From Glandiceps talaboti (lineage: Eukaryota; Hemichordata; Enteropneusta; Spengelidae): 64,000 bases of DNA. The DNA lies in contig NC_135556.1 in assembly GCF_964340395.1 (NCBI RefSeq), positions 2,316,001 through 2,380,000 on the forward strand, written 5' to 3'. The notes beneath the pieces are model-generated. The model was not told the DNA's origin. It worked only from the letters and a program-made list of their open reading frames with translations, and searched no databases. Position numbers and translations under genes: made by a program. Of this stretch, positions 12,580 through 23,356 are shown one piece after another. Numbering within the stretch: position 1 is the stretch's first letter; each line of letters begins with the position of its first letter.

Positions 12580-12994
12580 ATGTATATAAACGGCAGAAAT
12601 CCAGAGTTTAACAAATTTGATCTTTCGCCGTTTTTTAATAAAGTTATGTTACCATATTTTTCAGATGACAGGGTTTCGTATAACGTGTGTTGAACCCAAA
12701 TACCCAATTTCTTCGGCGTTGCAAAGTCTTAAGATGCTAACATAATCATGATAATAGATGTACGTAGCCAGTAGCATTCCAATCACTATATCTACTTCAT
12801 GTCTAATATCATTAGCATTACCTATTGTAACAATAGTTTATAGAAATCTACAGCCCTAAATTTTTTTCACTGTATAATCTATTTGTAACAAGTTATAGAA
12901 GGGTTTGAGACAAAGTTCAAGAATTATCATTAAACTATTACTAATCCAATATACAGCTAACGTAGTGCCCCCACCAGCCCTCCAGCGCAGCGTA
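12580..12994 (-). other. Region 3' of gene 2
   Basis: This should hold the 3' UTR of gene 2. I found no convincing AATAAA on the minus strand close to the stop, so the transcript end is not placed. Confidence 0.4.
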
Positions 12995-13472
12995 TTATTC
13001 TAATTCTGTGACGTGTTTTGCTTGTGATGTCGCCCCCGTATTGTTAGCATCCGATCTACCGTCATCCAAAGACTTTGCGACATTCTCTAATCTTTGATTT
13101 AAACTATTTATTTTATGATATTCCCGACCAATGTTGTTTACTTTCACATGATAACCACAGAGGGCGCCACACAAGACGAACACTATAACTACAAGCGCAA
13201 TAACGGTTCCGATGAATATCTGGATCAAAACTGAAGTTTGACGCAGTGTTAATGACAGACCTAAATCTGCTCCAACAACTGTAATGCAATTGGTTGGCAG
13301 TGGTGGACATGATGTTGCCGACAATGACGGTATATAGTCGTTCCAGAAAACTGTGTCTTCAGCCTTTACGCGGTTGTCAACGGTGACGACGAGATCCAAG
13401 TTCAAGTATTGTTGTTGTGTTGTTGTATATTCTGGCCATATTACGTCAACGGGATCTCCTTGATTAGGATTT
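12995..13472 (-). CDS. Carboxylesterase gene 2, last exon (C-terminal motifs and membrane anchor)
   Basis: The acceptor is CATTGCAG at 13475-13473. The first exon base completes the codon split after the gene 2 donor (GG|A, Gly), and reading continues NPNQGDPVDVIWPEYT, YLNLDL and FWNDYIPSL. These are the canonical C-terminal blocks of type-B carboxylesterases that the large exon lacks. There are 158 codons and a stop at 12995-12997. After the catalytic domain come a short Cys/Pro-rich linker, one strong hydrophobic segment (about residues 606-632 of the joined protein, SVLIQIFIGTVIALVVIVF onward), and a cytoplasmic tail of about 50 residues ending TELE. The product would be a type I membrane protein with an extracellular hydrolase domain. 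The exon has no close in-frame ATG at its start, as expected for an internal splice product. Confidence 0.9.
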
Positions 13473-13693
13473 CTGCAATGAATGAAAACTATCGTTTAGT
13501 CTATATCAACAGAAAACAATTTTGATTTCATATAGATGAATGTAACTGGCACGATGTGTGGTAATGAAAAGTTGAGGGAGGGCTTGCAGGAAGGAGGGAA
13601 GGAAAACAGATGAGAATAATGGAAGTTGAATCACGGAACACTGGGTTTGTTTCAATGGCATGCCATTATATGTGTTCTATATGTATATGCATA

Positions 13694-14473
13694 CCATCCT
13701 ATACCTACTTGGGAATTATCTTTCAAAGTAACGGTAAATTTAAATTATTTAGTTATGAAAATTATGAAAATTTGGTTATGAACGGACAGCGTGCACGAGG
13801 TGCACTGAGACAAACACTATCCGTATATAATTATATTGCTTCTCCATAGCTCTTCAACTCATCAGAAGTACTGTCTAGTCTATTTTTATGTATGGTTCAG
13901 AAGTTTAGGGAACTTTTAACTTTAAACTATACAAATCAAAACAATGTGAAGAACTTGATAATGAAGATTTTATTAAACGTTTCTTTAGTGATAAACATCC
14001 TTTTGAACAAATACATTCTAAATTTGCAAACAAGTGTTGGGTGTACACAAAAAGTCAAGTAATATTGCCTCAAAGGCAGAATTAGGAAGTTATCCAGTCA
14101 TTGTGGAAATCTGTATACAATCAATGTGCTTTCAACTCTGAAAAGAAAACTCATGGTAACAAATGAACAGCCTTTGTCGATAAGTTGGGATAACTGAGCT
14201 TAATAGTGATGTTGATGTACCAAATTTTAGTAGTCAATTGAAAACCGTGTATATCGATAGTATTTGGATACGAACGATTAAAAAAACTGACAACAACAAA
14301 TTACGTACCAATAATAAATTTAAAACAAATTATAAATTTGAACCATATCTAGAACAAGTAAATACTCTTTAGGACAGAATTGGCATAACTAGGCTCAGGA
14401 TCTCAGCACATAATTTACCAATTGAAAGACTACGATACCAAGGAATTCCCCGGATGAAAGACTATGTCATTTA
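13694..14473 (+). pseudogene. Decayed LINE reverse transcriptase, C-terminal part
   Basis: Remnant of a non-LTR retrotransposon ORF2, antisense in the gene 2 intron. Reading across several frameshifts and stops gives blocks typical of the post-RT region of marine invertebrate LINEs: TYLGIIFQSNGKF near 13700, GQRARGAL near 13790, YGSEV-stop-G at 13891 (TGG changed to TAG in the usual YGSEVWG), LGVHKKSSNIASKAELGSYP near 14034-14110, then LRISAHNLPIERLRYQGIPR near 14395-14450. After a one-base shift it reads DERLCHLC, which joins the first unit of the 45-bp array. The 5' part of the element is absent. LINE clade not assigned. The match is from memory of the family pattern, not a search. Confidence 0.8.
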
Positions 14474-17400
14474 TGTAATACTAAATCTATTGGTGATGAA
14501 ATCCATGCTATAATGGATTGTAGTACTAAATCTATTGGTGATGAAATCCATGCTATGATGGATTGTAGTACTAAATCTATTGGTGATGAAATCCATGCTA
14601 TAATGGATTGTAGTACTAAAGCTATTGGTGACGAAATCCATGCTATAATGGATTGTAGCACTAAAGCTATTGGTGACGAAATCCATGCTATAATGGATTG
14701 TAGTACTAAATCTATTGGTGATGAAATCCATGCTATAATGGATTGTAGTACTAAATCTATTGGTGATGAAATCCATGCTATAATGGATTGTAGTACTAAA
14801 TCTATTGGTGATGAAATCCATGCTATAATGGATTGTAGTACTAAATCTATTGGTGACGAAATCCATGCTATAATGGATTGTAGTACTAAAGCTATTGGTG
14901 ACGAAATCCATGCTATAATGGATTGTAGCACTAAAGCTATTGGTGACGAAATCCATGCTATAATGGATTGTAGCACTAAAGCTATTGGTGACGAAATCCA
15001 TGCTATAATGGATTGTAGCACTAAAGCTATTGGTGACGAAATCCATGCTATAATGGATTGTAGTACTAAAGCTATTGGTGACGAAATCCATGCTATAATG
15101 GATTGTAGTACTAAAGCTATTGGTGACGAAATCCATGCTATAATGGATTGTAGTACTAAAGCTATTGGTGACGAAATCCATGCTATAATGGATTGTAGTA
15201 CTAAAGCTATTGGTGACGAAATCCATGCTATAATGGATTGTAGTACTAAAGCTATTGGTGACGAAATCCATGCTATAATGGATTGTAGTACTAAAGCTAT
15301 TGGTGACGAAATCCATGCTATAATGGATTGTAGTACTAAATCTATTGGTGACGAAATCCATGCTATAATGGATTGTAGTACTAAAGCTATTGGTGACGAA
15401 ATCCATGCTATAATGGATTGTAGTACTAAATCTATTGGTGACGAAATCCATGCTATAATGGATTGTAGTACTAAATCTATTGGTGACGAAATCCATGCTA
15501 TAATGGATTGTAGTACTAAAGCTATTGGTGACGAAATCCATGCTATAATGGATTGTAGTACTAAAGCTATTGGTGACGAAATCCATGCTATAATGGATTG
15601 TAGTACTAAAGCTATTGGTGACGAAATCCATGCTATAATGGATTGTAGTACTAAAGCTATTGGTGACGAAATCCATGCTATAATGGATTGTAGTACTAAA
15701 GCTATTGGTGACGAAATCCATGCTATAATGGATTGTAGTACTAAAGCTATTGGTGACGAAATCCATGCTATAATGGATTGTAGTACTAAATCTATTGGTG
15801 ACGAAATCCATGCTATAATGGATTGTAGTACTAAATCTATTGGTGACGAAATCCATGCTATAATGGATTGTAGTACTAAATCTATTGGTGACGAAATCCA
15901 TGCTATAATGGATTGTAGTACTAAAGCTATTGGTGACGAAATCCATGCTATAGTGGATTGTAGTACTAAATCTATTGGTGACGAAATCCATGCTATAGTG
16001 GATTGTAGTACTAAAGCTATTGGTGACGAAATCCATGCTATAGTGGATTGTAGTACTAAATCTATTGGTGACGAAATCCATGCTATAATTGATTGTAGTA
16101 CTAAATCTATTGGTGATGAAATCCATGCTATAATTGATTGTAGTACTAAATCTATTGGTGATGAAATCCATGCTATAATGGATTGTAGTACTAAATCTAT
16201 TGGTGACGAAATCCATGCTATAATGGATTGTAATACTAAATCTATTGGTGACGAAATCCATGCTATAATGGATTGTAGTACTAAATCTATTGGTGATGAA
16301 ATCCATGCTATAATGGATTGTAGTACTAAATCTATTGGTGATGAAATCCATGCTATAATGGATTGTAGTACTAAATCTATTGGTGATGAAATCTATGCTA
16401 TAATGGATTGTAGTACTAAATCTATTGGTGATGAAATCTATGCTATAATGGATTGTAGTACTAAAGCTATTGGTGATGAAATCCATGCTATAATGGATTG
16501 TAGTACTAAATCTATTGGTGATGAAATCTATGCTATAATGGATTGTAGTACTAAAGCTATTGGTGATGAAATCTATGCTATAATGGATTGTAGTACTAAA
16601 GCTATTGGTGATGAAATCCATGCTATAATGGATTGTAGTACTAAAGCTATTGGTGACGAAATCCATGCTATAATGGATTGTAGTACTAAATCTATTGGTG
16701 ATGAAATCCATGCTATAATGGATTGTAGTACTAAAGCTATTGGTGACGAAATCCATGCTATAATGGATTGTAGTACTAAATCTATTGGTGACGAAATCCA
16801 TGCTATAATGGATTGTAGTACTAAATCTATTGGTGACGAAATCCATGCTATAATGGATTGTAGTACTAAATCTATTGGTGATGAAATCCATGCTATAATG
16901 GATTGTAGTACTAAATCTATTGGTGATGAAATCCATGCTATAATGGATTGTAGTACTAAAGCTATTGGTGATGAAATCCATGCTATAATGGATTGTAGTA
17001 CTAAAGCTATTGGTGATGAAATCCATGCTATAATGGATTGTAGTACTAAAGCTATTGGTGATGAAATCCATGCTATAATGGATTGTAGTACTAAAGCTAT
17101 TGGTGATGAAATCCATGCTATAATGGATTGTAGTACTAAAGCTATTGGTGATGAAATCCATGCTATAATGGATTGTAGTACTAAAGCTATTGGTGATGAA
17201 ATCCATGCTATAATGGATTGTAGTACTAAAGCTATTGGTGATGAAATCCATGCTATAATGGATTGTAGTACTAAATCTATTGGTGATGAAATCCATGCTA
17301 TAATGGATTGTAGTACTAAATCTATTGGTGATGAAATCCATGCTATAATGGATTGTAGTACTAAATCTATTGGTGATGAAATCCATGCTATAATGGATTG

Positions 17401-20400
17401 TAATACTAAATCTATTGGTGATGAAATCCATGCTATAATGGATTGTAGTACTAAATCTATTGGTGATGAAATCCATGCTATAATGGATTGTAGTACTAAA
17501 TCTATTGGTGATGAAATCCATGCTATAATGGATTGTAATACTAAATCTATTGGTGATGAAATCCATGCTATAATGGATTGTAGTACTAAATCTATTGGTG
17601 ATGAAATCCATGCTATAATGGATTGTAGTACTAAATCTATTGGTGATGAAATCCATGCTATAATGGATTGTAGTACTAAATCTATTGGTGATGAAATCCA
17701 TGCTATAATGGATTGTAATACTAAATCTATTGGTGATGAAATCCATGCTATAATGGATTGTAGTACTAAATCTATTGGTGATGAAATCCATGCTATAATG
17801 GATTGTAGTACTAAATCTATTGGTGATGAAATCCATGCTATAATGGATTGTAGTACTAAATCTATTGGTGATGAAATCCATGCTATAATGGATTGTAGTA
17901 CTAAATCTATTGGTGATGAAATCCATGCTATAATGGATTGTAGTACTAAATCTATTGGTGATGAAATCCATGCTATAATGGATTGTAGTACTAAATCTAT
18001 TGGTGATGAAATCCATGCTATAATGGATTGTAGTACTAAATCTATTGGTGATGAAATCCATGCTATAATGGATTGTAGTACTAAAGCTATTGGTGATGAA
18101 ATCCATGCTATAATGGATTGTAGTACTAAAGCTATTGGTGATGAAATCCATGCTATAATGGATTGTAGTACTAAAGCTATTGGTGACGAAATCCATGCTA
18201 TAATGGATTGTAGTACTAAATCTATTGGTGACGAAATCCATGCTATAATGGATTGTAGTACTAAATCTATTGGTGACGAAATCCATGCTATAATGGATTG
18301 TAGTACTAAATCTATTGGTGATGAAATCCATGCTATAATGGATTGTAGTACTAAATCTATTGGTGATGAAATCCATGCTATAATGGATTGTAGTACTAAA
18401 TCTATTGGTGATGAAATCCATGCTATAATGGATTGTAGTACTAAAGCTATTGGTGATGAAATCCATGCTATAATGGATTGTAGTACTAAATCTATTGGTG
18501 ACGAAATCCATGCTATAATGGATTGTAGTACTAAATCTATTGGTGACGAAATCCATGCTATAATGGATTGTAGTACTAAATCTATTGGTGACGAAATCCA
18601 TGCTATAATGGATTGTAGTACTAAATCTATTGGTGACGAAATCCATGCTATAATGGATTGTAGTACTAAATCTATTGGTGATGAAATCCATGCTATAATG
18701 GATTGTAGTACTAAATCTATTGGTGATGAAATCCATGCTATAATGGATTGTAGTACTAAATCTATTGGTGATGAAATCCATGCTATAATGGATTGTAGTA
18801 CTAAATCTATTGGTGATGAAATCCATGCTATAATGGATTGTAGCACTAAAGCTATTGGTGATGAAATCCATGCTATAATGGATTGTAGTACTAAATCTAT
18901 TGGTGATGAAATCCATGCTATAATGGATTGTAGTACTAAATCTATTGGTGATGAAATCCATGCTATAATGGATTGTAGCACTAAAGCTATTGGTGATGAA
19001 ATCCATGCTATAATGGATTGTAGTACTAAATCTATTGGTGATGAAATCCATGCTATAATGGATTGTAGTACTAAATCTATTGGTGACGAAATCCATGCTA
19101 TAATGGATTGTAGTACTAAATCTATTGGTGATGAAATCCATGCTATAATGGATTGTAATACTAAATCTATTGGTGACGAAATCCATGCTATAATGGATTG
19201 TAATACTAAATCTATTGGTGACGAAATCCATGCTATAATGGATTGTAGTACTAAATCTATTGGTGACGAAATCCATGCTATAATGGATTGTAGTACTAAA
19301 TCTATTGGTGACGAAATCCATGCTATAATGGATTGTAGTACTAAATCTATTGGTGACGAAATCCATGCTATAATGGATTGTAATACTAAAGCTATTGGTG
19401 ATGAAATCCATGCTATAATGGATTGTAGTACTAAATCTATTGGTGATGAAATCCATGCTATAATGGATTGTAGTACTAAAGCTATTGGTGATGAAATCCA
19501 TGCTATAATGGATTGTAGTACTAAATCTATTGGTGACGAAATCCATGCTATAATGGATTGTAGTACTAAATCTATTGGTGATGAAATCCATGCTATAATG
19601 GATTGTAGTACTAAATCTATTGGTGATGAAATCCATGCTATAATGGATTGTAGTACTAAAGCTATTGGTGATGAAATCCATGCTATAATGGATTGTAGTA
19701 CTAAAGCTATTGGTGATGAAATCCATGCTATAATGGATTGTAGTACTAAATCTATTGGTGATGAAATCCATGCTATAATGGATTGTAGCACTAAAGCTAT
19801 TGGTGACGAAATCCATGCTATAATGGATTGTAGTACTAAATCTATTGGTGACGAAATCCATGCTATAATGGATTGTAGTACTAAATCTATTGGTGATGAA
19901 ATCCATGCTATAATGGATTGTAATACTAAATCTATTGGTGATGAAATCCATGCTATAATGGATTGTAGTACTAAAGCTATTGGTGATGAAATCCATGCTA
20001 TAATGGATTGTAGTACTAAATCTATTGGTGATGAAATCCATGCTATAATGGATTGTAGTACTAAAGCTATTGGTGATGAAATCCATGCTATAATGGATTG
20101 TAGTACTAAAGCTATTGGTGATGAAATCCATGCTATAATGGATTGTAGTACTAAATCTATTGGTGATGAAATCCATGCTATAATGGATTGTAGTACTAAA
20201 TCTATTGGTGACGAAATCCATGCTATAATGGATTGTAGTACTAAATCTATTGGTGATGAAATCCATGCTATAATGGATTGTAGTACTAAATCTATTGGTG
20301 ACGAAATCCATGCTATAATGGATTGTAGTACTAAATCTATTGGTGACGAAATCCATGCTATAATGGATTGTAGTACTAAAGCTATTGGTGATGAAATCCA

Positions 20401-20593
20401 TGCTATAATGGATTGTAATACTAAATCTATTGGTGATGAAATCCATGCTATAATGGATTGTAATACTAAATCTATTGGTGATGAAATCCATGCTATAATG
20501 GATTGTAGTACTAAATCTATTGGTGACGAAATCCATGCTATAATGGATTGTAGTACTAAAGCTATTGGTGATGAAATCCATGCTATAATGGAT
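14474..20593 (+). repeat. 45-bp minisatellite derived from the LINE RT C-terminus, 136 units
   Basis: The unit encodes (S/N)TK(S/A)IGDEIHAIMDC in the plus frame, the natural frame of the flanking retroelement. TGTAATA at 14474 and TGTAGTA at 20594 are 6120 bp apart, exactly 136 x 45. No net indel has therefore accumulated and the frame stays open for the whole array. Variation is almost only substitutions: TCT/GCT, GAT/GAC, AGT/AGC/AAT, and rare CAT/TAT and ATG/GTG/ATT. Variants cluster in blocks (GAC-rich around 14850-16250, GAT-rich around 16850-18170). Because 45 is a multiple of three, the minus strand also shows long open frames by chance. I see no evidence of translation. Confidence 0.97.
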
Positions 20594-20695
20594 TGTAGTA
20601 AAACATCTGTAATTGAAACTAGAAACCAATTTCAGAGAACAATGTTTTTCAAAATTATCTCAAAAAGAATATATCAAAAGAATGAGTTCAAATGA
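20594..20695 (+). pseudogene. 3' flank of the LINE RT frame after the 45-bp array
   Basis: The same frame leaves the array as MDCSKTSVIETRNQFQRTMF and stops at 20695. The DCS...TRNQF continuation resembles the conserved end of LINE reverse transcriptases (E/D-C-P/S ... R-x-x-F), following the Cys/His-rich IGDEIH..DC motif. Together with 13694-14473 it shows that the satellite sits inside a once-continuous element. Confidence 0.7.
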
Positions 20696-20908
20696 TGATT
20701 TTATCACTAATAGCTTTTGAAAATTCTCTAATTCTTTATTATCTTGAATACTGTAGTTTAGTGTTTTATATATATTTATAATTATATATTGTTTTTGTTG
20801 TTTCTGTATGTTGTTTTTGACTTAGATAATGTATTTTTTACATTATTTCTTGTCATAAAATATAATAACTACATGTATAGATGTAGAACAAAGGGTATGA
20901 AATTGAAT

Positions 20909-20919
20909 GTGTGTGTGTA

Positions 20920-20950
<31 letters not shown>

Positions 20951-21056
20951 ATGTATGTATGTATGTATGTATGTATGTATGTATGTATGTATGTATGTAT
21001 TTTGTATGTACGTACGTACGTATGTATGTATGTATGTATGTATGTATGTATGTATG
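20909..21056. repeat. (GT)n/(GTAT)n microsatellite
   Basis: GT run passing into GTAT units with a short GTAC interruption near 21008-21020. It lies just inside the intron next to the gene 2 donor. Confidence 0.95.
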
Positions 21057-21094
21057 TACTAGTACAATGAAATCGCCATATATCCGTCACTTAC

Positions 21095-22671
21095 CCTGTT
21101 TTTGCAAAGTTAGTCCAGTATTTCATGACGGCTGAACTCAAATTACGTTGTTCATCTGTATATAGGTAACTTACAGCTACTGAATTGGGTGCCCCAAAGA
21201 CAAACCCTATTTCAGCGCCATGGGCACCTCCTTCCAACCAGTCTGGGTAAGGGCTCTCTACATGTAACATTTCGCCATCGTGGGAAAACTGATAAAGGTA
21301 CGTTTTTCCATCTTCTTTCGGTGGTTTGGTATGTTTCAGTGCTACTTCAACAATAGGAGACACAAAAAATTGGTCTCCAATCAGTCTGAAGAGGTTAACA
21401 AGTCTAAGACGGTCGCTGGAAGGGGTTTTCCAGACGGTGTAGTGATTCAATACAGCAGTTGGCAGTAATCCAACTTTATCTTCATAGTAAGGATGAATGT
21501 AGTTACTAACTACCTGTTGAAACTCTGTCGAAGTTAGACCACCAGCAGCAGCAGAGGCGTTAAAGTTGGCCTTTATAATATCCATTAGATAATAATATAA
21601 TTTCCCTTCATTACTATTAAATCCAAGAAGGAGGTCGAACTTTGTGAAGTTCGAAAGCTTGTCAGTCAGGTTTTCCGGCGAGTCCTGGACAAATTCACCA
21701 TCGACTACCGGTAAAAAAGGGTGTAAATTTATATGTTTTGATGACAGATCTGGTGTGTTTCCAACGATTTCTTGCCACGTTTTCGTTCGGAGACATGACA
21801 CTAGCTCTCTGTGATTGTTAGTTTTAGTGCAGTTGAGGGCAGAGCCAAGTCGACGTGCTCTCATCACTGGATTAGCAGCCATATAGTAGGACGTTGGTAC
21901 ATTACTCTGTATTATTCCTCTCTTAAACAGTCCGTCATTACTTGGTGATAACATTTGGAAACCAACACTCATACCACCGGCTGATCTCCCAAATAAAGTG
22001 ATTTTGTCTGGATCACCACCAAAACCATCAATGTTAGCTTTCACCCAGCGAATTGCAAGCTGTTGGTCAAGGAGACCGTAGTTACCATTGGCGTATTTAT
22101 CCATGGTACTCAAGAATCCAAGAGCACCGAGTCTGTAATTTACAGTGACAACGACTACGTTTTGCGATGCTGCTAGAACAGACCCATCGTATAACATTGT
22201 AGTACCGGTCGCAAAACTACCAGGATAAAAGAATACCATCACTGTTAGTAGTTCATCATCTGTATTGTCTGGTGAATAGATATCCAACGTCAGACAATCT
22301 TCACTCATTCTTGTATGAGAAAGAAGTGCTACAGATGCAGCAATGGCAGACTCACTTTGTGGACAGATGTCACCATATTCAGTAGCATTGAGTGTATCTT
22401 GCCATGGCTCCACTGGTACTGGGGGTCGAAATCGTAAACGTCCAACAGGTGGTTTTGCGTAGGGAATCCCGCGAAATATGTTGAAACTGGTTCCATAAAA
22501 ATCACCACTTACGCCTCGTATCGTGCCAAGACTAGTTTCTACTTCAGGCTGACTCATGGCGCCATTGCCCTTGAAAATCAGGAATAAGTATATCCAGTAT
22601 CCAGTGAAAACACCCATGAACGGCTCCATGTTGACATCTACTGTCCGAAATGCAGTACTCCTGTTAGGCAC
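21095..22671 (-). CDS. Type-B carboxylesterase, large exon (gene 2)
   Basis: First 526 residues of a 684-residue membrane-anchored carboxylesterase, completed by the exon at 12995-13472. The first Met is at 22671, and a second in-frame Met at residue 15 (22629) starts a better signal peptide (hydrophobic stretch about 19-33). The family core is complete: FRGIPYAKPPVGRLRFRPP (66-84), EDCLTLDIYSP (124-134), GRSAG with Ser230, FNSNEG with Glu355, and GGAHGAEIGFVFGAP with His484. As in gene 1, GESAG is GRSAG and the oxyanion-hole region reads YPGSF. Cys103/Cys126 and Cys281/Cys293 are candidate disulfides, and several NxS/T sites suggest glycosylation. The donor is a perfect GTAAGT. The centre (22480-21917) is nearly identical to gene 1 while both ends have diverged. 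Role unknown; detoxification, lipid ester hydrolysis or adhesion would all fit the family. Confidence 0.92.
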
Positions 22672-22991
22672 CGGTAAAACTGTTTCAAAGTCTTGGGAAA
22701 GAAGAATTTTACAGGTAGTGGAGTTATTCGTGAATAGCTATGACAACAAAGGTGTGACGCGTTAGTGTCTTGGAGAGCTTATGTTAGGTCAGCTAATTTG
22801 TTTATTTGAAAGACTTTCACTAAATACCTGCGCACGCAACTTCATTTAAAGAGAATAGTTTTGTCAGACCTGATGTATTAAGTCACCGTTACAATGGAAT
22901 GGAAATTGGCTTTGGAACAAAGACACATATGTATAACATGTTTTAGGGCGTGTTTTACAACTGCCGACTGTCTATGCTAAAATGAACATAT
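22672..22991. other. Upstream of gene 2, no feature seen
   Basis: About 320 bp of ordinary sequence 5' of the gene 2 start, expected to include the 5' UTR and promoter. I cannot support a TATA box or initiator. Confidence 0.4.
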
Positions 22992-23023
22992 AGTCAGTCA
23001 GTCAGTCAGTCAGTCAGTCAGTC

Positions 23024-23097
<74 letters not shown>
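22992..23097. repeat. (CAGT)n/(CAGA)n microsatellite
   Basis: CAGT units followed by a longer CAGA run. Confidence 0.95.
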
Positions 23098-23098
<1 letters not shown>

Positions 23099-23224
23099 GC
23101 AAAAGAGTGGTACGTACAATGAATGTAATCGATGTTTACAAGGTAAAGGCTCGATGACTCTAGGAAAAGCTTTGTCCATGCTCCAGGCACGTGTATTAAT
23201 TCAACGGATATGATGTGGGTACTT

Positions 23225-23356
23225 ATAGCACTTGAAAGGGGGGGGGGGGGGTGTATGGAATAGCACTTGAAAGGGGGGGTGTGTGGAATAGCACTTGAAA
23301 GGGGGTGTAGTGTATGGAATAGCACTTGAAAGGGGGGTGTATGGAATAGCACTTGA
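23225..23356. repeat. G-rich short tandem repeat, ~4 units
   Basis: TAGCACTTGAAAGGGGGG plus GTGTATGGAA repeats about four times with unit length varying with the G-run (up to 12 G). Confidence 0.85.

Larger units (their letters stand above)
13473..21094 (-). other. Intron of carboxylesterase gene 2 (7.6 kb)
   Basis: Bounded on the minus strand by the donor ACAGG|GTAAGT (exon end 21095) and the acceptor CATTGCAG|A (exon start 13472). Phase 2 on both sides restores an uninterrupted protein. The intron contains an antisense LINE fragment with a 6120-bp minisatellite, about 80% of its length, and a GTAT microsatellite just inside the donor. Confidence 0.88.

Noticed and set aside
14471-20629. 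Giant minus-strand frames of 2052 and 1072 codons
   Set aside because: They are read through the 45-bp array, whose period is a multiple of three. The plus frame is the one continuous with the retroelement, and the minus peptides have no link to any exon.
14513-20695. A functional 2060-residue repeat protein on the plus strand
   Set aside because: The frame starts at an arbitrary Met inside the array. The upstream reverse transcriptase has stops and shifts, and the locus is an intron of an antisense gene. No promoter or splice evidence.
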